Origin: an uncultured Clostridia bacterium
GTDB taxonomy: Bacteria; Bacillota; Clostridia; Christensenellales; UBA1242
DNA length: 49,503 nt
NCBI GenBank assembly: GCA_947629745.1
Contig: CANREZ010000006.1
Location: forward strand, 1 to 49,503
Reading direction: 5' to 3'
Shown here: piece after piece, positions 28,012 through 38,261 of the stretch
Position numbering within the stretch: the first letter of the stretch is position 1
Layout of the letters: each line of letters begins with the position of its first letter
Position numbers and translations under genes: made by a program
The notes under the pieces: generated by a model
The model's input: only the letters and a program-made list of their open reading frames with translations
The model's database searches: none
What the model was told of the DNA's origin: nothing

Positions 28012-30477
28012 CTAGATAATAGTGTAATTGAATACTTGGTCAACTGGAAGACCACTCTTGCCACCCTTCACATTCTGAGTGATGGATGTCCTAGATTCTA
28101 GCTTCATATCGCGGGTTGTCACATAAATTAATGTATCATGAGATTTTGCTACAAAGTTTGACTTCTCATCAATCTTTGACACAAGCACGATATGACCAGT
28201 CTTTGTCTTAGTGGCAGTTATCTTTAGACCCTTTCTATTCCTTGGTCCATATGGGATATCTCCTGTCTTCATCAGCTTGCAATATCCGTCATCGCCGAAT
28301 ACAGCAATTATGTCGCTCCTAGTTGACTGGAGTGCTGAGACCACATAGTCGCGGTCGGCTAGTTGTATACCCTTCACACCAATAGATGTCCTGCTAGATG
28401 GCGTGATATCCGTCGTATCAATGAGTGCTGACATACACTCATGTGTGACAAGGGCTAGCTTGCACTCTGGGCTCTGCAATGCGACGTAGATTACGCTGTC
28501 ACCTTCCTTTAACTTGATAGCGCCAATGCTCTGCTTGCTAGTAATATACTCAGTAGCTGGGGTCATCTTCACCATGCCAAATTTTGTGACAAACACTATC
28601 ATGTCATCATGATTGGTCCTCTCGTCCAACTCAAACATAGCTACTGCGTGCTCGTCTGCATCAAATGCCTTTAGCTGGCTCTTTAGTGCAAAACCTTTGT
28701 CCTTTAGTTTGCCTTGTGGGATGGAGTCGAGTTTCACTGCATGGCAATTACCTTTGTCGCTAAATACATACACGGTCCTATCACTAGTTGCCTGCAACAT
28801 CAGTTGTGGGATCTCGGATAGTGTAGGATTTGCGGATAATTCCTTGCTAGAGAGATTGTAATTCTTTACACCAACCACCTTGATATTATCGTCTGGGCTT
28901 ATCACCGCATACACATCAGATACTATGGTTGCGCTATCTATAGTCTCCTCAATATCCTCAGCATCTTCATCGATGAAATTGGTGAGCCTTGGGGTCGGAT
29001 AAGTTTCCTTTATCTTTAGAATCTCTTCTTTCACTATCTGCATCTGGAGGCTTGGGCTTGCGATAATTGCCTTGTACTTCTTGATAAGCATATGCATACG
29101 CTCCAAGTCTTCTTTTAGCCTAGATACCTCGAGATTTGTGAGTTTTGCTAGTCTCATATCCAGTATTGCCTGGGTCTGGACATCGTCGAGCGCAAAAGTC
29201 TTCATGAGAGTTAATTTTGCTTCATTGGTACTAGCACTAGTCTTGATGATGCGAATGACTTCGTCGATATTATTTATAGCAACGAGCAATCCCTCGAGTA
29301 TGTGCGCACGCTTTTCGCATAATGCTAAGTCGTACTTCGTCCTATTGAGTATTATCTGTTGCTGATAATCGACGTAGTACTCTAGTATTTCACGCAAACT
29401 AAGTTGCATAGGCTTCTTGCCTGCAATTGCCACTATATTTGCATTGAATGTGGATTGAAGTGGCGTATTCTTGAATAACAATGCGACAATGGCGTGGACG
29501 TTAGCGTCTTTCTTTAACTTCACGACTATCCTAATGCCATTTCGGTCACTCTCATCCACTATGTCTGACACGAATTGCATATGACCTGATGTATCTGCCT
29601 CGCGGAACTTGTCAATACGTTGCTCCAGTGTGGACTTATTTATCTGATAAGGAATTTCGGTGAAAACTATATTTTTCTTGCCGTTATCTGCATTTTCTAT
29701 ATGATATTTTGACCTGATTATCACCTTGCCCTTGCCGGTCTCATACATCGACTTGATCTCGGATGATGACAGAATGCTTGCCCCGGTTGGGAAGTCTGGA
29801 CCTGGCATAATCTTTAGCATATCATCTATTGTCATGTGTCTATTGTCTATATAGGCTACAACTAAGTCTATCACCTCGGATAGATTGTGAGTAGGGATAT
29901 TGGTGGATAGTCCAACAGCAATACCCTGACTGCCATTGACAAGGAGATTTGGGAATCTACTAGGCAACATATCTGGCTCTTTATTCGCATCGTCAAATGT
30001 GAATGACCAGTGCACAGTGTCTTTCTCAATGTCCTTTAGTAGTTCCAGTGCTAGAGGTGCTAACTTTGCCTCAGTGTAACGCATAGCAGCCGCGCTATCT
30101 CCATCGATACTACCGAAATTACCATGCCCGTCGATCAGCACTTCTCTCATATTGAATGGCTGAGCGAGACGCACCAGTGTCTCATATATGGAGCTATCCC
30201 CGTGTGGGTGATATTTTCCCATACAATAACCCACTTGTCTTGCACTCTTCTGATATGGCCTATCTGGGAGCACACCATTTTCGTACATTGAGTATAACAC
30301 CCTTCTTTGCACAGGTTTTAGACCATCCTCTACTCTTGGCAATGCACGGTCCATGATGACGAATTCCGAATATGGGATCATGCTCTCATGGAGTATTTGC
30401 TCGACAGGTTTTGATATAATTCCTTTCTCACGCTCACGATTTCGGTCGAGGCGTTCCTGTAATTCTTCTTTCTTCAT
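28012..30477 (-). CDS. parC: Type IIA topoisomerase A subunit (ParC-like; GyrA not excluded)
   Basis: ALPRVEDGLKPVQRRVLYSMYENGV..., CMGKYHPHGDSSIYETLVRLAQPFNMREVLIDGHGNFGSIDGDSAAAMRYTEAKL; no canonical QRRGGKG GyrA box seen. Confidence 0.75.
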   Translation of the reverse strand: MKKEELQERLDRNREREKGIISKPVEQILHESMIPYSEFVIMDRALPRVEDGLKPVQRRVLYSMYENGVLPDRPYQKSARQVGYCMGKYHPHGDSSIYETLVRLAQPFNMREVLIDGHGNFGSIDGDSAAAMRYTEAKLAPLALELLKDIEKDTVHWSFTFDDANKEPDMLPSRFPNLLVNGSQGIAVGLSTNIPTHNLSEVIDLVVAYIDNRHMTIDDMLKIMPGPDFPTGASILSSSEIKSMYETGKGKVIIRSKYHIENADNGKKNIVFTEIPYQINKSTLEQRIDKFREADTSGHMQFVSDIVDESDRNGIRIVVKLKKDANVHAIVALLFKNTPLQSTFNANIVAIAGKKPMQLSLREILEYYVDYQQQIILNRTKYDLALCEKRAHILEGLLVAINNIDEVIRIIKTSASTNEAKLTLMKTFALDDVQTQAILDMRLAKLTNLEVSRLKEDLERMHMLIKKYKAIIASPSLQMQIVKEEILKIKETYPTPRLTNFIDEDAEDIEETIDSATIVSDVYAVISPDDNIKVVGVKNYNLSSKELSANPTLSEIPQLMLQATSDRTVYVFSDKGNCHAVKLDSIPQGKLKDKGFALKSQLKAFDADEHAVAMFELDERTNHDDMIVFVTKFGMVKMTPATEYITSKQSIGAIKLKEGDSVIYVALQSPECKLALVTHECMSALIDTTDITPSSRTSIGVKGIQLADRDYVVSALQSTRSDIIAVFGDDGYCKLMKTGDIPYGPRNRKGLKITATKTKTGHIVLVSKIDEKSNFVAKSHDTLIYVTTRDMKLESRTSITQNVKGGKSGLPVDQVFNYTII

Positions 30478-32471
30478 TATCTCTTCTTGCCTCCCAAATT
30501 CTTTGCTTCAAACAAATCTTGTCTGCCAAAATCTGCGTTGTCTATGATATATTGCTTCCTAGCCTCGATGTTGTCGCCCATAAGGGTCGTTATCATCCTC
30601 TCAGCCTCTGCAGCGTCATCTAGTGACACACGGACGAGTAGGCGCTTGTCTGGGTCCATAGTGGTGTCCCACAATTGGTCACCATTCATCTCACCTAGTC
30701 CCTTGTATCTTTGCACTTGATATCCTGCTCCTACTTCAGCCACAGCTTTGTCATATTCCTTGTCATCGTAGACGTATTTTATCACATTTCCACGCTGAAT
30801 CTTGTATAGCGGTGCCACACCTACATATAGATGCCCATCAGCTATCAAATCCCTCATGTATCTATAGAAGAATGTGATAAGAATGGATCTAATGTGCGCG
30901 CCGTCTTGGTCAGCATCAGCTAATATTATCACTTTGTCGTACTTGATATCATCTACTCTAAAATCATTGCCAATACCCGCACCAATGGCTGTGATTATCG
31001 TCCTAATCTCTTCGTTTTCTAGTATCTGATTTAGCCTCTTCTTCTCCACATTTAGAGGTTTGCCTCTAAGGGCTAATATTGATTGGAAGGATTTGTCACG
31101 AGCGTTCTTTGCAGACCCGCCTGCACTATCTCCCTCCACTATGAATACTTCGTTTAGTTGAGGGTTCTTGCCCGTGCAACTAGCGAGTTTTCCTACTAAG
31201 CTAAAGTTATCTAGGGAATTTATTTTCCTCACAGCATCTTTTGCGTGCTTTGCAGCTTCCCTTGCCTTTGCAGCGCCCTTTGCCTTGTTGATAATATCCG
31301 TGAATACTGATTTATTGGACTTGGCACTAGCAAGGTCCATAAGCTTCTCATACACGATGTTTTCCACATCAGTCTTTGCCTCAGGATTGCCTAGTTTTGC
31401 CTTGGTCTGGCCCTCAAACTGCACGGTCTTCATCTTGACTGCAAGTATTACACACATACCTTCCTTGAAGTCATCACCAAGAAGATTTGCGTCTTTATCC
31501 TTTAGTAAGCCAAAATTCCTAGCCACTTCGTTCATGACCCTAGTAATTGCCGACCTCATGCCGGTCTCGTGCGTGCCGCCCTCAGTTGTTGGGATATTGT
31601 TGACGAAACTGTACACTGTGTCGATGTAACTAGTATTGTACTGCAAGGCCATGGATAACTCCACTTTATCTCCCTTGCCCTCGATATAAATTGGCGTGCG
31701 ATTTAGCACCTCACTGCCCTCATGAATGTATTTCATGAAGTCTATTAGACCATTCTCGTAGTGATAAGTCACGGTCTTTGGCTTGCCATCAGTCACCTGA
31801 TTTTGGTCAATTAAAATGATCTTGATACCCTTATTTAGGAACGCTAATTCACGCAAACGCTTTGAGATAGTGTTGTAGTCGAATCTCTCATTCTCAAATA
31901 CTCTATCATCTGGCAGGAATGTGACGAGCGTGCCACGTTTCTTAGTCTTACCCACGACTTCTAGCGGCTTTGTCACAACGCCCGATGCGATCTTGCCATT
32001 GGATTTTTCTATACTTTGGAATTCCATGAAATAGTCTTGTCCACCCTGGAAGACATGAACGTTAAGGTATCTAGATAGTGCATTTGCAACGCTCGCACCC
32101 ACACCGTGCAAACCACCGGAATAGGCGTAGTTTTTGTTATCAAACTTGCCACCTGCATGGAGTTGGGTGAAGACCACTTGCACACCTGGCACCTTTAGCT
32201 GTGGATGTTTATCTACCGGAATGCCACGGCCGTTATCCTCGACAGATACGGAATTGTCCTCATACATAGTGACCGTGATAGTATCCCCGTAGCCATTGGC
32301 TACCTCATCCATACTATTATCCACTATTTCCCATAATAGGTGGTGCATACCTTTGCTACCGGTAGTGCCTATATACATACCTGGTCTCAATCTGACAGCA
32401 TCTAGTCCCTCTAACACCACTATATCTTTGCTGTTGTACTCTTTTGCCAAAATAACCCCCAAAAATTGCAC
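30477..32471 (-). CDS. parE: Type IIA topoisomerase B subunit (ParE-like; GyrB not excluded)
   Basis: LEGLDAVRLRPGMYIGTTGSKGMHHLLWEIVDNSMDE, GGLHGVGASVANALS, EGDSAGGSAK, ILADADQDGAHI, QRYKGLGEMN. Confidence 0.75.
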   Translation of the reverse strand: MQFLGVILAKEYNSKDIVVLEGLDAVRLRPGMYIGTTGSKGMHHLLWEIVDNSMDEVANGYGDTITVTMYEDNSVSVEDNGRGIPVDKHPQLKVPGVQVVFTQLHAGGKFDNKNYAYSGGLHGVGASVANALSRYLNVHVFQGGQDYFMEFQSIEKSNGKIASGVVTKPLEVVGKTKKRGTLVTFLPDDRVFENERFDYNTISKRLRELAFLNKGIKIILIDQNQVTDGKPKTVTYHYENGLIDFMKYIHEGSEVLNRTPIYIEGKGDKVELSMALQYNTSYIDTVYSFVNNIPTTEGGTHETGMRSAITRVMNEVARNFGLLKDKDANLLGDDFKEGMCVILAVKMKTVQFEGQTKAKLGNPEAKTDVENIVYEKLMDLASAKSNKSVFTDIINKAKGAAKAREAAKHAKDAVRKINSLDNFSLVGKLASCTGKNPQLNEVFIVEGDSAGGSAKNARDKSFQSILALRGKPLNVEKKRLNQILENEEIRTIITAIGAGIGNDFRVDDIKYDKVIILADADQDGAHIRSILITFFYRYMRDLIADGHLYVGVAPLYKIQRGNVIKYVYDDKEYDKAVAEVGAGYQVQRYKGLGEMNGDQLWDTTMDPDKRLLVRVSLDDAAEAERMITTLMGDNIEARKQYIIDNADFGRQDLFEAKNLGGKKR

Positions 32472-32675
32472 GAATGAACTTAAAACTTAATATAAACAAT
32501 TATATAAAAATTAATCTATATACTTGCCTACTTGCTTTTGACATTATAGCACAAATTTTTAAAAACTCCAAAAATTATAAGAAGTAAATTATTTTAATAT
32601 TTATACATAAAAATTTATATATATTCTATGATTTTAGCCAAGTTTTTTGGCATATAATACTAGTAGGAGAAACTG

Positions 32676-33722
32676 ATGAAAAATATTATCCTTACCGGCG
32701 GTGGCAGCGCAGGTCATGTGACGGGCGCACTAGCCCTAGTAGACGAGCTAAAGAAGAATAAGTACGATATTCACTACATAGGTGGCAGTGGCATTGAGCG
32801 CGATATGGCATCAAAGATACCGGGTGTCACCTATCACGAGATATCTTGTGAGAAGCTGAGGCGCAGCATGTCGCTAAAGAATCTAGCAATACCCTACAAG
32901 GTGCTAAAAGGGATAGTGCAGACTATAAAGATTATAGATGAAATACACCCAAAAATAATATTTGCAAAAGGTGGATTTGTGTCCTTGCCTGTGTGCATTG
33001 CAGGGCGCATAAAAGGCATCCCAATCATAGGTCACGAGAGCGATATCACTATGGGACTAGCGAATAAAATAATATATAGGATGTGCACGAAGATGGGCTT
33101 TGCGTTCGAAGTGACAGCAAAGAAATACGCAAAGCGCGGCATTTATTGTGGTACACCTATCAGGTCTCAGATATATAAAGGGGAGGCTAACAAAATTCAT
33201 AACATACTCTGCCCGGGACTCCCAAACTTACTAGTATTCGGTGGCAGCCTTGGAGCAAAGGCAATAAATGAGGCGCTAATATCTGCCCTGCCAAAACTAA
33301 AAAATTACAACGTCATCCACATCACAGGCAAAGGCAATGTGGATCACAGTGTGCGGGCAAGGAATTATCACGCAGTACCATTCGTGGATAACATCGAGGA
33401 TTACTTCGCAGCGGCCGATATCATTGTGAGCCGTGCGGGGTCAAACTCAATATTTGAAATGCTAGCACTGACTAAGCCCATGATACTCATCCCCCTGCCA
33501 AAGGACTCCTCTCGTGGTGACCAAATATTAAACGCAAAGGAATTCGAAGATAAAGGATATGCTCTATGCCTGATGCAAGAGGACCTATCAGCGGACACCC
33601 TTGTGGAAAAAATTAATTACATGAATAAATATAAGCAAAAATATATCCAAACTATGAAAGGTGCACAAAGTTTGAACGCCACAAAAGTTTTGATTGAACT
33701 CATAAAAAATTATAGTTTATAG
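32676..33722 (+). CDS. murG: UDP-GlcNAc--undecaprenyl-pyrophosphoryl-MurNAc-pentapeptide GlcNAc transferase MurG
   Basis: LTGGGSAGHVTGALALVDELKK, VFGGSLGAKAINEAL, SRAGSNSIFEMLALTKPMILIPLP; AGGAG before the ATG. Confidence 0.95.
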   Translation: MKNIILTGGGSAGHVTGALALVDELKKNKYDIHYIGGSGIERDMASKIPGVTYHEISCEKLRRSMSLKNLAIPYKVLKGIVQTIKIIDEIHPKIIFAKGGFVSLPVCIAGRIKGIPIIGHESDITMGLANKIIYRMCTKMGFAFEVTAKKYAKRGIYCGTPIRSQIYKGEANKIHNILCPGLPNLLVFGGSLGAKAINEALISALPKLKNYNVIHITGKGNVDHSVRARNYHAVPFVDNIEDYFAAADIIVSRAGSNSIFEMLALTKPMILIPLPKDSSRGDQILNAKEFEDKGYALCLMQEDLSADTLVEKINYMNKYKQKYIQTMKGAQSLNATKVLIELIKNYSL

Positions 33723-33723
33723 A

Positions 33724-33753
33724 ACAAATGTTTGACAAATGTTAACTAATGTT
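33724..33753. repeat. Three helically phased direct repeats overlapping a promoter (putative operator)
   Basis: ACAAATGTT at 33724 and 33735, ACTAATGTT at 33745; spacing 11 and 10 bp. Confidence 0.8.
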
Positions 33754-33760
33754 CTATAAT
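33732..33760 (+). promoter_or_regulatory. Consensus sigma-A promoter placing the predicted start at the ATG (leaderless)
   Basis: TTGACA-N17-TATAAT-AGAAGC-ATG(33767); no Shine-Dalgarno. Confidence 0.8.
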
Positions 33761-33766
33761 AGAAGC

Positions 33767-34075
33767 ATGAAAATTGAGATATGCATTCAGCTGATTTTAA
33801 TACTTCTAGAAAAGAAAAAAGTAAGTGCCAAATATCTGGCAAATACCTTTTTAGTCTCTACGAAAACTATATATAGATACCTGTCATATCTAGATATGTG
33901 CAATATCCCTATTATGACCAAACGAGGCCGTGACGGCGGGATATATCTGCTAAACACCATCGATATGCCATCGATATATCTCACCAATGCGGAAAAATTT
34001 GTTTTGCAAGACAAGATTGACTCAATCGACTCAGACGAGATCCGTGATTCACTAAAATTGAAATTAGGACTATAA
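33767..34075 (+). CDS. WYL-family-like HTH protein lacking the WYL domain
   Basis: ILILLEKKKVSAKYLANTFLVSTKTIYRYLSYLDMCNIPIMTKRGRDGGIYLL: HTH_11/YafY-type N-terminal domain; 102 aa only. Confidence 0.75.
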   Translation: MKIEICIQLILILLEKKKVSAKYLANTFLVSTKTIYRYLSYLDMCNIPIMTKRGRDGGIYLLNTIDMPSIYLTNAEKFVLQDKIDSIDSDEIRDSLKLKLGL

Positions 34076-34097
34076 CTTATCTAAATACACATGATTG

Positions 34098-34131
34098 AAC
34101 TAGGGAAATAACTAAACTTCCCTAGTTTTTA
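34098..34131 (+). terminator. Intrinsic terminator after the HTH gene
   Basis: AACTAGGGAA-loop-TTCCCTAGTT-TTTAT. Confidence 0.8.
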
Positions 34132-35241
34132 TTTGCTAAGTTTCTTCCCATCGCTGTATTTGGATAGAATGTATGTAGGGAAGCACTTGACTAGTCTCTT
34201 ATCCTTTTCCTCCTGCACTTTGCTATTGTGGATCAATTTCTCAAGCAACGTGCAATAATCCATCTCGAATAGGTAATTTGCAAGGCTGCCGGGGATGGTA
34301 TTTACTTCGTTAAAGTACACTTTGCCACAAGATACGATATAGTCTATCCTACAGACACCGTCGAGGTGCAGTATATTATATATTTTTAGCGTGAGTTTCC
34401 GTATGGTCTCAATCTGTGTGCTATAATCCCGCGGGTTAATCACTCTACTAAGACTATCCATGCTGTGAGTATCTCCTAGATATTTATCCGAAAACGATAG
34501 TATATCCTCACTCTTTGACACCTGCTCTACATTGGATGTGACTATTTGATCGCCGTCACGGAACGCCGCCATATTGAGCTCTACAATGTCCTCTAAATAT
34601 TTCTCTGCTATGACGTAGTCGGAGAAAGTAAATACTTGGGCGAGGCCCTCCTCAAGGTCATCCTCGCTATGAATAGTAGTGATGCCTATGGAGCTACCAC
34701 CATTTGTTGGCTTTAGGATAATAGGATATCCTAGTCGAGCTAACTTGGATAGATAGTTTGACTTATTCTCATAGTAGTCGTCAAGATGGATAGTCACATA
34801 TGGCACAACGGGAATTTTGTGAGATAGTAACACATCCTTGCATATAGCCTTATCCATAGCAAGAGCGCTGCCTAATACACCACTACTTGTGTATGGAATG
34901 CCGCACATGGATAGCAATCCTTGCACTCCACCACCCTCGCCTAAGCCACCATGGAGGGCTAGAACAGCACTATCTATATCACAAATTTTCTTAAATACTT
35001 TACCCCACAACTTATATAGCGCACGACCAATTATTGCTACACGCGTTGCCTTGCAACCATTTGCAAAAGTACTAATATTAGCATACTCCGAGCTATACCA
35101 CATAGTGTTATCCTTATCTATGTAGATCGGATAGACCTTGCCGTCTATATCCCGCATGTTATTTATGGCCTGCACACCCGAAATTATGCTCACATCATGC
35201 TCTGTGCTAAGACCGCCAAATATCACTAAAATATTTCTCAT
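34129..35241 (-). CDS. ddl: D-alanine--D-alanine ligase
   Basis: VIFGGLSTEHDVSIISG, HGGLGEGGGVQGLLSMCGIPYTSSGVLGSALAMDK, KPTNGGSSIGIT, FNEVNTIPG. Confidence 0.95.
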   Translation of the reverse strand: MRNILVIFGGLSTEHDVSIISGVQAINNMRDIDGKVYPIYIDKDNTMWYSSEYANISTFANGCKATRVAIIGRALYKLWGKVFKKICDIDSAVLALHGGLGEGGGVQGLLSMCGIPYTSSGVLGSALAMDKAICKDVLLSHKIPVVPYVTIHLDDYYENKSNYLSKLARLGYPIILKPTNGGSSIGITTIHSEDDLEEGLAQVFTFSDYVIAEKYLEDIVELNMAAFRDGDQIVTSNVEQVSKSEDILSFSDKYLGDTHSMDSLSRVINPRDYSTQIETIRKLTLKIYNILHLDGVCRIDYIVSCGKVYFNEVNTIPGSLANYLFEMDYCTLLEKLIHNSKVQEEKDKRLVKCFPTYILSKYSDGKKLSK

Positions 35242-35244
35242 ACT

Positions 35245-36801
35245 CTACTCCTCATATTTATCTGGGAAATCACTATGTAGCAAAATTACATAACTATTGT
35301 CAAAAACTGATAAGTTTATGTCACTAAACCTCTCATAGTAGTACTTAACCGTGTGTTTGATGTTAGAGCTAAGAATGTGCCTATTGCGATAACCTAAGAT
35401 GATAACTGCGTCGCAGACACTATCGATCTTATCTGCCAAACGCACATTATCCACATCGGCGTTTTCTATCACACCCGATGTGATCAACACTTTCTTCCTC
35501 CCCTCAAATGCATCTAGTACGTCAAGCGAGGATAGTGCTCCCTCGATATTAATATTATAACTATCGTCAATTAGCATCGCCCCACCGGATAATATCTTTG
35601 GCTCCAATCTATGTGGATAGGCACTGATACTAGACAAGGATTTGGCAATTGTGGCCATGCTAAGTTTTAGTTTCCGTGCAACGATTATAGCAAGCATAAT
35701 ATTTGTCGCATTGTGCGAGCCTAGTAATTTTGACCTAAGCACGTAGTCACGCCTATCGGTGTGAAGCACAAGTGTCATGCCGCATCTATCGATAGTTATA
35801 TCGCGGCACTTGATATCCGAGCCTATTAGCAGTCGCTCTTTTCCTGCTGATGCGTCAAATAACTTATCCCTATATGGGCTATCTTGGTCGAATACACAAC
35901 TGGTCTTGGCATAAGATAGTATCTTTGATTTCTCCTCCACTATTGCATCAATTGAGCCAAAGGTAGATAAGTGTTGGCTGCCAATCTTAGTTATAATGGA
36001 TATATCTGGCTGGATCATGTCGCATAGCACATCTATATCCCCTATATGGTCTGCCCCGTACTCAAATATAGCTATGTCGTAGTCAGAGTCCATTTTGTTT
36101 ATTGCAAGGCACAGCCCCATAGGTGTGTTGTAGTTTTCTATAGGTGTATACACTCTATATTTTTCTTTTAGTAGATTATAGAGAATATTTCGCGTAGTAG
36201 TTTTACCATAGCTCCCGGTGATGGCGATCACTATCATATTGCCTCGTATCTGACTAAAACGTTTCTTTGCGCGCTTTATATACCCCCGCTTTATAGCCTC
36301 CTCAATTGGAGATAAGATTAGGCATGTGAGTAATAATATTAGTGGGTCAAAGGCAAGGCATAGTCCTAGTGCGGAATACGACATCTCAGGCATTAGAAAT
36401 CCAAGATATGCGGTGGCAGCTGTGATGATAAGATATATTAGACAAAACGTAGCGAAAATTCTCTTCACGCGCTTAGTGTACTTTAGTGGCACTACACTGC
36501 CTCGCCTATCACGCAAAATAAATGGCGATAACAGTATCATAATTAGTCCTAGATACTCTATGTATAGATTAAATGGTGATACTATGTAGCATATGACATA
36601 AGTTATTAGCCACAGCATCCCGCCAACTATAAAGATATTGTATGTAAATAGTTCATGTGAGTTTGCGCGAAAATACTCTATTGTAGGCCTTATCTCATAA
36701 CCATTTTGCTGGAATATTTGGATATACTTTTTATTTAATATACATGTGCCAATAGTAAGGATTACACACGCTATGGCAAGAATAATAATCTTTGCTATCA
36801 T
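35245..36801 (-). CDS. murF: UDP-N-acetylmuramoyl-tripeptide--D-alanyl-D-alanine ligase (MurF-like) with N-terminal membrane region
   Basis: VIAITGSYGKTTTRNILYNLLKEKYRVYTPIENYNTPMGLCLAI, FEYGADHIGDID, IDDSYNINIEGALSSLDVL; several N-terminal TM helices. Confidence 0.85.
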   Translation of the reverse strand: MIAKIIILAIACVILTIGTCILNKKYIQIFQQNGYEIRPTIEYFRANSHELFTYNIFIVGGMLWLITYVICYIVSPFNLYIEYLGLIMILLSPFILRDRRGSVVPLKYTKRVKRIFATFCLIYLIITAATAYLGFLMPEMSYSALGLCLAFDPLILLLTCLILSPIEEAIKRGYIKRAKKRFSQIRGNMIVIAITGSYGKTTTRNILYNLLKEKYRVYTPIENYNTPMGLCLAINKMDSDYDIAIFEYGADHIGDIDVLCDMIQPDISIITKIGSQHLSTFGSIDAIVEEKSKILSYAKTSCVFDQDSPYRDKLFDASAGKERLLIGSDIKCRDITIDRCGMTLVLHTDRRDYVLRSKLLGSHNATNIMLAIIVARKLKLSMATIAKSLSSISAYPHRLEPKILSGGAMLIDDSYNINIEGALSSLDVLDAFEGRKKVLITSGVIENADVDNVRLADKIDSVCDAVIILGYRNRHILSSNIKHTVKYYYERFSDINLSVFDNSYVILLHSDFPDKYEE

Positions 36802-37547
36802 AATTGCCCGACCTCTTGATTACTAGATAATATCTCTCTACCATTTGGTGGCAGATTAGTGCCATCAATCTTGCCAAATTCTAGTAAACTGCCTATTGCA
36901 TCAATTATCATATACTTGTGACTAAGGAATGCAAAGTGCCCACCGTGGAATGTATCAAGCTTTGATCCCGCAATCATCTTGTGAAAAATTTGCCCATCAC
37001 GCAGTGGCGTGGATTCATCCTCCATTCCCCAAAATATGCGAGTATTAGCGTGAATCCTAGGCAGTAAATATCTTAGGTCCTCATTCACAACGCGGATGAA
37101 TACTGACCGCATGGATATTGGAAGTGTGGTGTAATCATTTAACGCTATTTTGTCCACTAAGTTGTGCCTAGATAAGTACTTGTACTTTAGCACACTCAGC
37201 TTGTATTTTAGGCCGTGTTTAGGTCTAATCCCTGCGCTATCTATTAGCACCAATCCTGCAACATCTAGGTCAAATAACGCAGCAAGAATTGTAGCAATCC
37301 TCCCACCAAAGGAGTGACCCACGAGAATCACTCTATCTACCCCAATAGCTTTTAGCGTCATATACACGTCGAGCGCATAAGTATAGACATCATAGAATGT
37401 GTCTACGTCTCCAAATTGTAGTGCAATGCAGCGCGCATCAATAGCGTTAAGGAATGCATCAAAAGTGTGTGCACTTTGGTCCCAACCGTGCAAAAACACT
37501 ACCGCTAAACCTGAGATTTTCCCGTTATCCAAATATTCTAATCTCAT
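36798..37547 (-). CDS. Alpha/beta hydrolase
   Basis: VVFLHGWDQSAHTFDAF, VILVGHSFGGRIATILAAL, FHGGHFAFLSHK; start MRLEYLDNGK with AGGAG. Confidence 0.88.
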   Translation of the reverse strand: MRLEYLDNGKISGLAVVFLHGWDQSAHTFDAFLNAIDARCIALQFGDVDTFYDVYTYALDVYMTLKAIGVDRVILVGHSFGGRIATILAALFDLDVAGLVLIDSAGIRPKHGLKYKLSVLKYKYLSRHNLVDKIALNDYTTLPISMRSVFIRVVNEDLRYLLPRIHANTRIFWGMEDESTPLRDGQIFHKMIAGSKLDTFHGGHFAFLSHKYMIIDAIGSLLEFGKIDGTNLPPNGREILSSNQEVGQL

Positions 37548-37783
37548 AATGCTCCTAGTCTTAATTATGAGTATTAGTCCATATTTGACACTAAAAAATG
37601 CGGCCCAGTCGCACAATATATAATTATAAAAAAATAGTAATAATATAAAAAATAATAAAAGTAATATTTTGATTTAAATAATATTTCAATATAAAAAATA
37701 ATTTTATTTAATAAAAAATAAGTTAATTTGTTATTATAAGATACTGTCACACTAAATTAATACTTGCTCATTGTACACTAAAA

Positions 37784-37808
37784 AATGCGACCAAATTTTA
37801 GTCGCATT
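37784..37808 (-). terminator. Intrinsic terminator of the tsaE-tsaB-rimI unit
   Basis: aatgcgac-caaatttta-gtcgcatt with a T-tract on the minus strand. Confidence 0.75.
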
Positions 37809-37823
37809 AGTTTTCATTTCCAA

Positions 37824-38261
37824 TTATTTTAACAATTTTTCCATAATTAGGGCGTCTACATCGCCGTAGTATTTTTCACGCCTGGATATCACTCTGTATT
37901 TTAGTTTAGTGTAAAAATCTATCGCCGTATTATCACGTCTCACCTCAAGCATTATCCTATTTACTCCAATATCCAATAGATAATGGACTGCATAGTCGTG
38001 CAATAATTTGCCGACACCTTGTTTTTGACTGGCAGGATCTACCGCTATTTGTATCAAATCGCACGAGTCAAATATTGGATAAAGACTAATATATCCTATC
38101 ACTGTATCCTTAAGCTTTGCCACAAAGTAGACATATTTGCCTGACTCTATATCAGATCGTATCTGCTCTAGGGAATATGGATGCGATATAGTTTTAGCTC
38201 CAATATTTGCAATATCGCGTGCCATAGACATATCTGCCTTAACTACCCTCATGTTTTGCAT
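37824..38261 (-). CDS. rimI: RimI-like ribosomal protein N-acetyltransferase (GNAT)
   Basis: LIQIAVDPASQKQGVGKLLHDYAVHYL, IMLEVRRDNTAIDFYTKLKYRVISRREKYY. Confidence 0.88.
   Translation of the reverse strand: MQNMRVVKADMSMARDIANIGAKTISHPYSLEQIRSDIESGKYVYFVAKLKDTVIGYISLYPIFDSCDLIQIAVDPASQKQGVGKLLHDYAVHYLLDIGVNRIMLEVRRDNTAIDFYTKLKYRVISRREKYYGDVDALIMEKLLK

Noticed and set aside
28012-32471. Annotation as gyrA/gyrB
   Set aside because: The A subunit lacks a canonical GyrA box and the B subunit reads closer to ParE (KTKKRGTLVTF..., LRELAFLNKGIKIILID). Kept as ParC/ParE-like with stated uncertainty.
33721-33734. AGAACAAATGTTTG as a second LexA box
   Set aside because: The same bases are better explained by three phased ACWAATGTT direct repeats, and GAAC-N4-GTTY is expected by chance in a window this size.
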